Positions 1 to 11,184 are shown, counted from the first letter of the stretch. The stretch is DNA of 64,000 nucleotides from Paulinella micropora (GCA_009731375.1 BJOX01000302.1:453904-517903); one strand, 5' to 3'. The notes: generated by a model not told the origin, from the letters alone. Program-made: numbers and translations.

Positions 1-827
1 TGCACAACAAATGCGTAGGTTGGGACTTTACGTCTCTGTAGCTTTCAAAGCACCAGTCCTAGTGACAATGTGCATGGAGTGGAAGACAGAAGCCCAATTG
101 GCATGTTAGTCTTAGTGGGAAATAGATATGGAGGCAAATCACTTCTTGATATGATCATAAGATGGCAAAAGTACATTGTCGCTACCCCTAAGGGAGACAT
201 TGCCTGCTGGCTAGACGAAAACCGTCTCACGGAACTCCAAATACAGAGAGATTATGGTGGCAAAATCCGTAACGAATTTTCCACCACACAGCTCTTGTAT
301 AAAGTCTCCTTCCACCCGGCTTTGAAGGGCTAGATGCCCTGATGATACAGTTCGAAAACAAGGGGATTACTGCTCACTCTGAAGTAGAAGACATGCCCAG
401 AAAGATCTGAATTAAGTACAAACTGAAACAGAAAACTCAGAAAAATCTCTATGGAGCAGGCGAAACCCCCGACAAAACTAACGGACAACGCAAGAACACC
501 GAAAGATCATTCGTGTCTGAACAGCAGTCAGACAGCGAAACAAGACGTTGCTTCAACTGCAACGGGACGGGTCATTTAGCGTTTGAGTGCAAGAGCACCT
601 GCACTAAGAATATCCCCGTAAGGATTGCCCTCTTGACAAGAAACGTAGGCAGACAGGAACAAAGCCCTCTAAGAAATCCCCGAGATCCACTGTCGCTGTC
701 GCAGAGCAAGCCTCTGACGAACAGAACGAGGAGCAAGGAGAAGAAAAGCCTGAAAAGGAAGAACAAGATGATGCAGAACACGAGGATGATTCTCCCTCTG
801 TGTTCGTTGTCATGGGTGGAAGCTTAG
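1..827 (+). pseudogene. Element A gag fragment with CCHC zinc knuckle
   Basis: Two out-of-frame pieces look like copia Gag. Around 325-405 one frame reads like the UBN2-type capsid end, followed by a TGA. Positions 549-590 encode a perfect C-x2-C-x4-H-x4-C knuckle (CFNCNGTGHLAFEC), the nucleic-acid-binding motif of retroviral Gag. The start lies outside the window. The piece at 70-333 is open, but I cannot assign a domain to it. Downstream the frame runs into a basic Lys/Arg/Ser stretch. Frameshifts make this non-functional. Confidence 0.7.
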
Positions 828-851
828 ACCCCGAAGAGGAAGAGAAGCCTA

Positions 852-1200
852 ATGCTAGACGACAATCAGCTAGACAGAGCAGCACTCAGCAAGTCCGCAC
901 ACAACAAGTCAACACTCAGCAGGTTAGCAGTCAACAGACTAGCAGTCAGCGGAACAGCAGACAGCAAGACAATAGTCGACAGACAAGCAGCAGCAGTCAA
1001 CAGACTAGTAGTCAGCAGAACAGCAGACAGCAAAACAACAGTCGACAGACAAGCAGCAGCCGTAGTCAACAGACTAGCAGTCAGCAGGACAGCAGTCAAC
1101 AGGTCAGTAACCAACAAACCAGCACTCAACCGAGAATCAGTCAACAGACTAGCAATAGACGACAGAGCAGCAGACAGCAAGCACGTAGACAAAAGCAACA
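852..1200 (+). repeat. Gln/Ser-rich CAG-type minisatellite inside element A
   Basis: Imperfect units built on cag/agcagt-type words such as cagactagcagtcagc repeat over about 350 bp. In one frame they encode a Gln-Ser-Arg-Thr low-complexity segment and in another a Leu/Thr-rich one. It lies just after the Gag zinc knuckle, so it probably expanded inside the gag-pol linker. Confidence 0.8.
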
Positions 1201-1205
1201 GCAGG

Positions 1206-1400
1206 CAGAGATGGAGAGAAAGAGTGAAAGAGCACAGTCGCCAACCACTACCCTCTCATCTAAGAAACAACAGAAAAAGAGGATGGAGAGCAAGGGTGAA
1301 AGAGCACAGGCACACCCACTTCCCTCTCATCCACAGTCACACATTCACAGAAGATGGAGAGAAAGAGTGAAAGAGCACAGTCGCCACCCTCTACCCTCTC
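1206..1400 (+). repeat. Three spaced copies of a ~35-bp unit
   Basis: A unit beginning gatggagagaaagagtgaaa recurs at about 1208, 1283 and 1351, separated by variable sequence that includes cctctcatc motifs. It encodes a charged ERKSERAQS-like peptide in one frame. It lies between the Gln/Ser repeat and the zinc-binding domain of element A. Confidence 0.7.
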
Positions 1401-1761
1401 ATCCACAGATACACAGTCACAGACTGAACATATGGGAAGATGTGAGCCACCACCACACCCTATCTACGCAAATCTCAAGCCTGGTTACTCTCTCACACCC
1501 AAACAGAGAACACTGGTTTATGAGCAGCTAGATAAGAACGGGCACCCTAGGTGTCAAGATAGGAACACAAAAGGAGAACAGTGTGGGATTTCTCGCAACC
1601 CCAAATTTTACGGTTCCCCTAATCTCATGGCGAAACGGTTCGCATATGGTTCATTGTGTGGCTATCATGCAGAACAAGACCCCTTATTTCCCTTCATAGA
1701 CCTAGACCGGCAGCAGAAAGACCTAGTAAGAATAGCAAGTTCCCAGACGAAGCAGGACTGA
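1354..1761 (+). pseudogene. Element A zinc-binding domain, C-x9-C...C-x2-H
   Basis: Positions 1552-1668 encode C-x9-C, a ~24-residue spacer, then C-x2-H (CQDRNTKGEQC ... LCGYH). The spacing and the Lys-Gly-x-x-Cys context resemble the small C-C-C-H zinc domain of the DUF5763 kind; that assignment is from memory of the motif. The same motif occurs in element D at 26740-26850 on the minus strand, with shared words KGEQCG, AKR and LCGYHA. In both elements it lies downstream of the gag knuckle. The function is unknown. The frame is open for 135 codons but is not joined to its neighbours. Confidence 0.6.
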
Positions 1762-1828
1762 TAGCTGTAGCCGAACAGTACCTAGAATTGTACGGCAACA
1801 TTCAGGGTTACAATCAGCTGAACCAAGA

Positions 1829-2875
1829 GTGCCCCGCAGTGAAGGCGCACGAGTTTCAGGTACAGCCGTCACGCAAACTCAACCAGTAGACAACCCCCAC
1901 CCACTGCATCCAACACCTGAAAGGCCAATACCAGAAAGTCCAATACCTGAAGCACCCACACCCAAAACTGTCACGTATGTTGAGGAACACTTTGAAAACA
2001 CAACACCAGAACAGGCAACCCCTCGCACCCCAGAAGGTAGATACCTTACTAGTCACGCATTCAGGCAGGCAGGTCTAGTAGTGGTAAATGATCAGGCTAG
2101 GCCTAATCCAAATGTGTCGCCCATAAACTTCTACACCCTCGCACACTTAGCAGAAGTCATGACGCAAGGTTGTCAATGGACCTCAGACAGACAGGTAGTG
2201 TGGACAGCAGACGACCAGCCAGACGATTTCCTCACAGACGTAATGAAAGCGATAGAGGCAATTTACGTACTGCACAAAGTGAGAAGAACTAGCCCCTACA
2301 GCGTCGAAAAAGACCCCATTGTCACTCATTCCACTGCACAAGAAAGAGTAGGATTGCCACAAGCACCCCCTCCTTCCAACACAACTACTGAACGAAAACT
2401 ATTCCCTTCTACACGCAGCAAAGAAGATGAAGAGATAGATGAAGTAGAGAACGAAGAAAAGTCAGAGGAAGAAGAAGATGATGAGATGTATGAGTTCAAT
2501 AGCGACGACGAACGAAACTCAGACGAAATTCGACTTAGGGACGCACTCGCAGCTTATTCGTCAGAAGAGATAGAAGAAGAGGAAGAACAAGAGGAAAAAG
2601 AATAACAGGACGAAGAAGAAAACGAAGAGGATGACACAGCAACAGTGACTCACAAGACAGAGAAAGACGTGAGTACAGTAGCGCGAGACAGGGCGATGGT
2701 ATTGATCAACGCGAAAGACAGACCAAACCCGACACACACATACCAGGATAGTGGAGCCTCACAATACATCTGTCGAGATTCTCATTTAATGACGAGCATG
2801 ACGAAAGTAAGACCCGTGAACTTCAAAACTGGAAATGGTGAGAGAAAGATAGAGAAGGCAGGTATGATGCACTAG
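1829..2875 (+). pseudogene. Element A acidic linker and aspartic protease
   Basis: A Pro-rich then strongly acidic (Glu/Asp) linker runs to a TAA at 2603-2605; the same frame continues through the stop. Positions 2747-2758 encode DSGA, the catalytic triplet of the copia aspartic protease, followed by a Tyr-Ile-Cys context in place of the usual His-Met. After about 2860 the coding frame shifts by one. The protease would cleave the Gag-Pol polyprotein. One stop and a frameshift make this copy inactive. Confidence 0.75.
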
Positions 2876-3475
2876 CTAGAGTAGATGGTAATGCAAAACC
2901 CCATGTTATAGCAAAGGCAGCGTACTATGACCCCTCTATGCCTATCAACATTGCACCCACTGGACCCATGGATCATTTTCACCACAGAGCTGCGGTACAC
3001 CAAAATGGTCAGATGTTTATCCTTAAGAAACCTATAAAGGTAGACCCCAGGGATATACTAGTCAGGGGGACATTGACAGAATCTCTATTGTATCGATGAG
3101 ACACGAAGAAGGACAAACCGCTTCGCATCAATCAGCGGTATGTTCCCTCAGGAGCACCCAAGAGCGAATCCATGTTGGGTTAATTGGGGAGGGAAGCCCC
3201 ATAACAGTCAAAGATAGCGATAGATTCAAGCTAAGCAAGAATAGAGATAGTGATAGGACCAACAACGCAATCTTGTTTGTTAAGTACCCCGCTAGCACTG
3301 ACAAACGGAAGCCAATAGAAATAGATATCCTTCATGCTAGTATAGGACATTTCGGTTTCGGAAAAGCCACTGCTTTCGCAGATGCGGCTGGTTATAGAAT
3401 AGTTGGACCTAGAGGAACTCTGGAGAGCGCAAGAAAGAGTGTGCCACGTGCGAACCATGCATGATCGGCAAAGCT
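2862..3475 (+). pseudogene. Element A GAG pre-integrase (HHCC) segment
   Basis: The continuing frame from about 2862 contains a segment similar to B at 7800-7980 (VHQNGQMFILKKPI against IHQNGQVFIYDKPI), interrupted by a TGA near 3097. Further on, the histidine half of the HHCC zinc site (ILHASIGHFG) is at about 3330-3360. The cysteine half (C-x2-C-x2-C, CATCEPCMIGK) is at about 3440-3475 in another frame, so a frameshift separates the two. This is the zinc-binding N-terminal domain of integrase. Confidence 0.75.
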
Positions 3476-4057
3476 AAGGTTCTTCCTAGATTTGCGGTTA
3501 ATCATATTCGCAGAGCCAATAGGTCAGGAGAGATATTACACCTAGATACGCAAGGACCCTGGCGTGTAATGTCAAGGACAGGCAAAAGATATAAATTTTC
3601 CGTGACTGATGATTATTCCAGTTACACGTTAGATTTCTATCTTGCCCATAAGAATGAGTTTATTACTTGTCTCAAGAAGGCCATCAGCTTCTTTGAAACA
3701 CAAACAAGTAATAAAGTCAAGGAAATACGCTGTGATCAGGAGTTCACTGCCCCCGGAGAGGTACGCAGGGAATACCCAGGCATAGTGTGGCAAGACGCAG
3801 CTACAGGAGATAAAGATGGCAATCCGGTAGCGGAAAGAATGAACCAAACGACAGGAGGACCCGCACGCGCTATGCGCATTCATGCTGGATTCCCACCCAA
3901 CTTTTGGGACGAAATGGAACATACAGCATCCACTCTTTGGAACATCCTCCCGGCAACCACTGGTTCCCGTAAGGGTATGTCCCCATACGAACAGCTTTTC
4001 GGAAGAAAGCCCCCAATGCATCAGTTAAAACCTAATGTATCGGTAGTAGAGGAGTAA
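3461..4057 (+). pseudogene. Element A integrase catalytic core
   Basis: About 198 codons contain the D,D-35-E arrangement of retroviral integrases: Asp in LHLDTQGP (about 3540), Asp in IRCDQEF (about 3735) and Glu in PVAERMNQT (about 3835). Copia-typical words FGRKP and SPYEQLFG follow. The catalytic residues are kept, but the frame ends near 4057 and the protein continues in another frame. Confidence 0.85.
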
Positions 4058-4734
4058 TGCACATAGGTAAGACAGACGGCAAGGGAGCTATGCCCGGCAA
4101 AGTAGTTACGTTAGTAGGATACGACATACATAGAGAATTGTATCGTGTATGGGATGGCAGGCGAGTGATAGCAGGCGTTCGTAATGCTAGATTTAACCCG
4201 CGCAAAATAGGACCACTGTCAGGCGTGACCGCCCAGATAGATTGGAGTGACGAATCTGAGGGGGAGAGTGAGAAAGACACAATCACCACAGAACAACCTT
4301 CACCAATCCAAGCCATTCTAGACCATGAAGATGACGATCAACAACCACACTTCAAAGAAACGACACACGAGCATACGATAATCCAACCACTTGACAGAGC
4401 GATGAGACCAGATTCGCCAACTCACGAGCAAGGATTACAGGAAAAGCGGAAATCAGACCAGCAAGACGAGATCAGTATTGAACAAAGCTTAGCTGACGAT
4501 CAGGACACAAACCTTAGTACAGGACCGATGCCCTCATCTGATTTCACTGCCCCAGAAGAGCCTCATACCGATCCAAACCGGTACATTGAGAAGAAGCCCC
4601 CGCCAAAGGGACTAACTTGGGAGCAAAGCAATAGTGTTAGCTCAGCCAATATAGTCACAGGCAAGAGAGAGAGAAAGCAAACTGACTTAAGTTCTACATC
4701 CACGCATCATGTTACGCTCATGAATGATGTATAG
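4057..4734 (+). pseudogene. Element A integrase C-terminal/linker region
   Basis: This continues the integrase with the copia word LVGYDIHRELYRVWD (matching LIGYNIFRRVYKI in element B), then an acidic, disordered linker. It ends with a pre-RT motif, SANIVTGKRERKQ, comparable to TSTNIVAGPRLRKQ in B. It stops at a TAG near 4732 before the RT. Confidence 0.7.
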
Positions 4735-4895
4735 AATGATATGGATGATTGCATCTCTCATGATGAAGCAAGCGAGTGGTTATTTTATATTCATCTACCC
4801 ACAGACTTAGTTGAAGAAGGAATGACACTGAAAGACTTGCAAAAAGGAATCGATAATAAACTGAAAGCGTTAAGGAGTTCAAAACCTATGAATGG

Positions 4896-5459
4896 GTGAC
4901 GGCAGATGAAGTTAGGAAGGCAGGAGTCAAACCCGTAGGTTTACTTTGGGTTCATAAAGTTAAGACTGACGAAGCGGGCGTAAAATTCGTTAAGTCACGA
5001 CTCTCTTTACGGGGAGATCAACTTGAGCCAGGCATCAGTTATAACCACGAACAGCTTTACGTTCCATGTGCCGACCATAAATCAGTCTTACTGTTATTCA
5101 AATTATCAGTAAGCTTAGGCAACAAAATATATGCCGTAGACTTCAAGAACGCATACCTCAATGCGCTCATGAAAGACCTGGTGTATGCTCGCGCCCCACC
5201 TGGTGTAACCGAGAAAGGACGCGAAGGGATGTTTCTTAAGATCACTAAAGCTTTATACGGAGCCCCACAGGCAGGCAAAAGTTGGTACGATCTATTCGCA
5301 GAACTTTTACGAGAGCTTGGTTTTGAGCCTCTTAAGGCAGATCCTTGCATGTTTATTCAAAAGGGAGTACACGTTAGCAAAGCCATAATAGGTGTCTTTC
5401 ACGTAGACGACCTTATATTCATTGCCCCCAGCGAGAAAGTTTATAGCTACTTTTGCGAT
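4896..5459 (+). pseudogene. Element A reverse transcriptase, 5' part
   Basis: Copia RT motifs are visible: VKSRLSLRGDQ, an AVDFKNAYLNA palm motif with the first catalytic Asp, LKITKALYGAPQAGKSWYD, and the active-site box HVDDLIF at 5400-5411. His replaces the usual Tyr/Phe before Val-Asp-Asp. The frame is cut at 5459 by insertion of element B and continues at 11825. Confidence 0.88.
5455..5459 (+). repeat. Target-site duplication GCGAT, left copy
   Basis: GCGAT here equals GCGAT at 11820-11824, just after the LTR end CTTACT of element B. Five bases is the usual copia duplication length. Removing B with one copy joins GAT (5457-5459) to AGC (11825) in the correct RT frame. Confidence 0.88.
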
Positions 5460-5483
5460 AGTTTATAGCTACTTATATTCAGT

Positions 5484-6474
5484 GCCTACGTTCAATGGAC
5501 GCGCATGCGGGACGCATTTCGAGCGATCCCACAAGGATTCCCTGTCCCACCTGCCCATTGGCCGCGACCTTGGTGCCCCCTTGGAACACCCCTCAACTAT
5601 TTCCTTCCAAGAACGGATCCGTGGATGTTACCATCGCTGCTAGTTCAAGACGCGCCCGGCTCAACAGGTATTGAGCACATCGTACTGCGGACAAGATGCC
5701 CGAGACGAGCACGACGTGAACCAGGTAGTTCACCGCAACAACCGCCGGAAACAACTACACAATCCCCGCGCGTGCCAACACAGAGCTTTATGAGCTCACC
5801 TGCACCGGAAGACAGGACGACATCAGAGCAAGACCGTCAAGAAGAGCAACCTACCTCAACGCCCATCGGAGAACATCGACAGCGACAGTTGAGTTCAACC
5901 AGCGCAGAGGACACCTCGATGAGCGAAACACCGCCTACCCCGTCAATGGCATACAATGAGGAATCGCCCATTTCAAGTTTCACGGTACCTATCCCACCGA
6001 ACCTGCAGACCGAGTGCTTTACCCCGTTGGCCCCGACGACGACTTCAGCGAATGCATCTACGGACAACAAGGACGCAATAAGTCGCATACAAGCAATCGA
6101 AGCATTACCCTACGGCCAACCAGTGCAATACAGACGTGTACCTGGAGTTTCACAGCCAACAGAAAGACGATACACCTTCGCTTGGACAGATGCACATCAT
6201 TGCTTTCGTCACCCTACCACCGATGAGCTGGCCTACTGGAGCATCGTGAAGGACTTCCGACTACTCCCGGAGAACTGGGCACTAACCAAACCAGACTGCG
6301 TCGACTGCAAGACTATACGCGAAACCAGACGCGGCAGCATTAGATGGGATTGCACCTACTGCGGCAACCAACCAAGAAGGAAAACTGAAGCGTTGCAGCG
6401 GATGTCAACTCGTCTACTACTGCAACACCGATCATCAAAGGACCGATTGGCCGGCACACAAAGAGTTCTGCAAC
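5484..6474 (+). pseudogene. Element B Gag/Pol middle region with MYND zinc finger
   Basis: After a Pro/Thr/Ser-rich disordered stretch comes a segment conserved in element C (FAWTDAHHCFRHPTT, LPENW, PDCVDCKTIRE). It leads into a MYND-type finger at 6351-6471: C-x2-C-x9-C-x2-C-x4-YC-x3-HQ-x3-W-x2-H-x3-C. A 4-bp insertion (an extra ccaa at about 6369-6373) splits it between two frames; the Cys/His residues on both sides are intact. MYND fingers normally bind proline-rich peptides in chromatin and signalling proteins. Finding one in a copia polyprotein is unexpected. The beginning is truncated. Confidence 0.78.
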
Positions 6475-8433
6475 ATGGCCAAGCGGCATCCACTCATCAA
6501 CCGACTTCGAGAAAGGGGAACGAGATACGATCTACTCGGCATACCAACGGACCAGCCCGAGCTAGGCGACCTCGCATTTCAACATCTGTTACGTTACCGT
6601 GAAGGTGGACCACACGCACCACTGTTCATAGACACACCCACAATGGTAGATATGGCGATGAGCCTAGATGAATTTACGACGAGGGGGAGACGTGTGGACC
6701 CCAGGACGGCCACAATGGCACAATCACACGCCCACCTTAACTTCACGGAAAACGAAGAAGACTACGAGGTGACCTCTTCGACACCGAATGCGAACTTAGC
6801 TGCGCTCGCCGCTACCACGCCGGACATACCCAACTTCGACGAAGCGTATACAATCAACGAGACGGACCCACCATGGACTATGCTCCCACCACCTCCAAGT
6901 GGAACAGATGAGACCGGACAAGAACAGCACGAACCCTACGGTGTAGGTGCAGCAGGCAAAAGATGGAGACAACAACTGGAGAAGCAACTGAAACGCATAC
7001 TCAACATACCCGACGCGGCGTCCGATGTGAAGCGTTCACCGCCTCCAGCACTATACACACCTGAAATAGTTCCACTGTTCAACGACAACGCGAGACCACC
7101 GCTCAACTATTACCCACCTGCCGGACGTGTGGAAGCTGAAGAACTACGCGAACGCCTACGACGTCATGACTACTCACACACATTCGAATTCGTGTTAATG
7201 GCAGACGTATTTGACGAATCAGAAGCAATAAGGGACCCGAAAGAAGATACCACAGACGTTGCAACCATCCCTGACGAAGATGCAACTGACGACATCGACG
7301 ACCCGGAGCTCGACGACCCTGAACATGAGAACTATCTCTACCCACCCGCCCTGGACTTCGCCAACGTACGCGAGTGGCAATACTACGTCAACAGGCGTCC
7401 AGAGCTGGAATATTTGGAGTTCAAGAACATGGACGAATACAACAGATGGATGCAGGAGACAATGGACTTAGAACGGGCAGAGCTCAAGCGCCCTATGGTC
7501 AACTATGTGCTAATGGCCGACGGCAATCCCCCTGACGTGGTCGACAGCGCATGCAACCGATGGCTATTCCATGAGAAGGCGCCTATCGACCCCAAGTCTA
7601 TCCGCGAAGAGAAACCGGCTTTCCTCAATAACATATCTGGTAAGCCGCTTCCGGTGAGGACGCGGGCTACTGCCACTCCGACGTAGCTCAATGGTTATGG
7701 TCAATCGGTTAAACAGTCATTTCCCAACTCACTCATATCACCGTCATTACCATTCAACCTTGTTCCCACCCCACGCCTTGACCATGACATGCACAAAACA
7801 ATCATCCATCAAAATGGTCAAGTATTCATCTATGACAAGCCCATAACACTTGACAAGAAGAACATACTAGCAAGGGGGAGGCTCAATTCACACTTGCTAT
7901 ACGAGTTAGATAAGCCAGGAATGACACCACTTGACCCTCATCAAAGATATATACCATACAGGTACAAGCAGAGAGAACAACTGTCACTGGCTGCAACCAT
8001 CGACAACCTACCAGACCTTGCATTATGGTCAGTCAATCCTCTCCCATCACATGCACCGTACGATCCAATGATCCTACACAGAGCTCTGATGCATGCAAAC
8101 CCACTCATAATGAACGAGTTTGCAAAGAGCGTAGGCAGACGCATCGCTGGCAAAGATTGGATGCGTCTGGTACGTGCATGTCATGGATGCAATAGGGGCA
8201 AACCTAACAAACCCCCTATGTACAGAGGTAACTATCTAGACCTAGAATATAAGCAAGGTGAAGCACTCAACATAGATTTCAGCGGCCCATTCCCCGTAAT
8301 GTCAAGATACGGTAACTACTACAGAGGGGGAGTGATATGTTCTCGCTCTAAGTTTGCTTGTGACCTCTACACACCTACCCGCGAAGTTAAGCTTTACATG
8401 GCCACATTTAACACGCATATTTGCTTTCTTTGA
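6475..8433 (+). pseudogene. Element B protease, pre-integrase and integrase start
   Basis: One frame is open apart from a TAG at 7684-7686, where element C has a Trp codon. A charged linker leads to the protease-like motif VDSACNRW (Asp 7543-7545); the usual copia DSGA is DSAC in both B and C. Then come a HHCC zinc domain (LHRALMHAN ... ACHGCNRGK, about 8065-8190) and the first integrase Asp in NIDFSGPFP. Near 8400 the frame shifts by one. The region encodes polyprotein cleavage and the DNA-binding part of integrase. Confidence 0.8.
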
Positions 8434-8794
8434 ACGACAGTCAGGCAACAAACTAAAGCAGATAAGAGCAGATGGCGAGATTGTCTCTAAAGTACTAAAA
8501 GACTATACAGACAAACACGGCATCATCATCAAAACCACCACACGTAACGAGCCTAAGATGAATTCCTTTGCTGAAAGAATGAATAGGACAGACGACACAC
8601 GCGCACTAGCAGCACAGTTAGATGCAGGCCTGCCTAACACATTTTGGGAGGACACACATAAAGCGACACTAGCCATACGAATGGTCACGCCCCTTTGCAG
8701 AGGTAAGGACAAAGGCAAATCCCCTTGGGAATGCTTATGGGCCGAAAACCTGTGCAATCGTTCGTGCAACCTTTCGGATGCCTCGCCTGGGTGA
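8354..8794 (+). pseudogene. Element B integrase core (shifted frame)
   Basis: This carries the second Asp (IRADGE) and the Glu (SFAERMNRT) of the DDE catalytic triad, with FFERQSGNKLKQ before them as in element C. It reads in a frame one off from both flanking segments, so two small indels of opposite effect bracket it (about 8400 and 8740). All three catalytic acids survive at the DNA level. Confidence 0.82.
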
Positions 8795-11184
8795 AAATGG
8801 AAACAACGAAAGCACAGCCCGTCGCCGTGCCAGGTACTCTCATTGGCTACAACATATTTCGTCGAGTCTATAAAATCCTCATTCACGACACCAAACAGAC
8901 AGCCACAGTAGAAAAACGTAATGTTCGTTTCGATACAATGATTCGTGGCTACACATGCAAAATACCTGCACGACCTTGGCAACCACTACTAGTGTCGCAC
9001 AACATAACATCCTCCACCTCGCCTCCTACCACTAGCATACCATCTACCCAGTCAGTCCAGTGGAAAAACGAGGACCAACTGCCACAATTTCAGGACTCCA
9101 ACACACCCAGTGGCTGGTGGCCAACAAACCAACTGCCACATTCCTCACAAAACACACTCGACACACTGGACGATGACACGACAACCCCACACACCACCAA
9201 GGCCACTTCAAGTCTTTACGTGCAACCAAGCCCATATTTTGGCTCACTCCATCCCCCACCAAATGCATTTGCTCCCACTCCAGCAACAACGGTTGCACAA
9301 GAGAAAAAGACGAACACAGCACCTCGGCAAACGACACAACACAACAGAGCAACATCAAACCCAGCCCAACACTCCTCATCTGCACCACAATTCCCTCTAC
9401 CAGATAGATGGAGTAGTAACAAGGGCATACCACAAACATGGGATGGTGCTGCAATAACTTCAACAAACATAGTTGCTGGGCCCAGGCTTAGGAAACAAAC
9501 ACCAGCAAACCACCCCACTCATACCGCACACATTATTGTTGCTCATGAGTTTGAGGAGGAGGAAGAGGAGGCCTTAGGACAGGACAGCTATTGTTTGTTC
9601 GCAAGAGTGTTACATATCCCACAGAAAACCATAAAGTCACACCCTCAGGTACATGCTGCTCAACTAGCCGAGTTACAAGGTTTGTTCGAATGCAAAGCAC
9701 TGCAATGGGTACCTCGAGCCGCAGCAATAACAGCGAATGTACCTCCTGTCCATACAACATTTGTTGATGCCATAAAGACAGATGAGTCTACAGGTCAGGA
9801 GAAATACAAATCGCGACTAGTAGCTTTAGGAAATAGGATGAAAGAATACATTCATTACAATCCACATGAATGCTCTTCCCCCACCGCCCAACCAATGTTT
9901 CTTTTGCTACTAGTATCTTATGCTGCATTCAATGACCTCATGATCTCTCACCTCGACTTTTCACAAGCCTATTCCCATGCAGATATGAAGGACATTGCCT
10001 TCGCCTTTCCGCCTAAGGGGTACGAAAACAAAAGCGACCCTTCAATGATTCTATTGTTGAAGAAAGCACTGTACGGAACCCCCCAGGCAGGGCGAAGGTG
10101 GTTTGACCATGTGTCTACTAATGTGAGAAGTATAGGATATAAACAGTCAACATTAGACCCATGCATTTTCTTCCTACCTTCAGTCACAGGCAGACAGAAA
10201 CTACCCCCCTATCTACTCCTTCGCACTGATGACTTGCTCGTGTTTCATAATACCAAAGACGAGCACAATGCCCTGTTCACCAAACTGAAATATTCATTTA
10301 GAGTGAAGGACCTAGGACAAGTCAAAACATTTTGTGGCTTGCAGTTTGTTAGGACTTCAGAGGGCATAGTCATACATCAGCATGAATACATTAAGGGCAT
10401 GCTTAGAGATTTCAACTTCCAAGAAGCCAAGCCAGTCGCTACCCCTACAGCGACGACTGACCCTCCCCCAGCCAGCAAAGAAGCTATGCTTCGGCGTTTC
10501 TCGCTCCCTCGCTTGCTTGGCGCCCTTCTCTGGCCTGCGACTCAGACTCAACCGGCCATCACCTACGCGGTCAACCACGCGGCGGTACTCGCATCAAAGA
10601 AGCCTGACGTGGCGTACTCAGCAATAGCTCGCATCCTCAGATTTCTGCGAACACCTAGAGGGATTTTCTTCCCATTTCGGACCCGCAGCTTCGAGCTTAT
10701 ATCGTATTCCGATGCCAACTTGGGCGCATGTGAGTACACGCGACGATCAAGAACCGGCCAACTGCACATGACGACTGGGCCCATCGCATGGAGTTCGAAG
10801 CGCCAACCCACAGTCGCACTATCGACTCAGGATGCTGAAACGATCGCCAACTCAACGACATGCCGAACAGGAATCGCGATATTGCATATGTGCAAGGACG
10901 TTGGAATTCCGTTGCCGACGCCATCAACTATCAATAACGACAACCGGGGGGCGGTCCTGAACGCAACGAACGGCATGGCCACTGATCGCACACGCCACTT
11001 AGCACTCAAACACCATTACGTGGTAGAACGAGTACGGGCTGGCGAAGTGATCGTACGACACGTTTCGACGAAGGACAATCTGGCGGACATGCTGACGAAG
11101 TCACTACCGACGCCACGTTTCTTGGAACTAGTCGCACAGTTTACGGTGTTGCTCAAGGACGCTTTACCGCAGTTTGAGGTTTAA
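8725..11184 (+). pseudogene. Element B reverse transcriptase and RNase H
   Basis: An uninterrupted 819-codon frame holds the end of integrase (MGRKPVQSFVQPFG), a Thr/Pro/Gln-rich linker, and copia RT: FVDAIKTDE, SHLDFSQAYSHADMKD (first Asp), KKALYGTPQAGRRWFD. The active-site box is LLLRTDDLLVF (RTDD at 10222-10233), where Arg-Thr replaces the usual Tyr-Val. RNase H follows (ISYSDANLGACEYTRRS, VALSTQDAETIA, DRTRHLALKHHYV) and the frame ends with ADMLTKSLP, the usual copia Pol end, then TAA. It is called a pseudogene because the upstream frame is broken; this part alone is intact. Confidence 0.88.

Noticed and set aside
9044-9518. Minus-strand ORFs opposite the B pol linker
   Set aside because: They are shadows of the low-complexity Thr/Pro linker on the coding strand.
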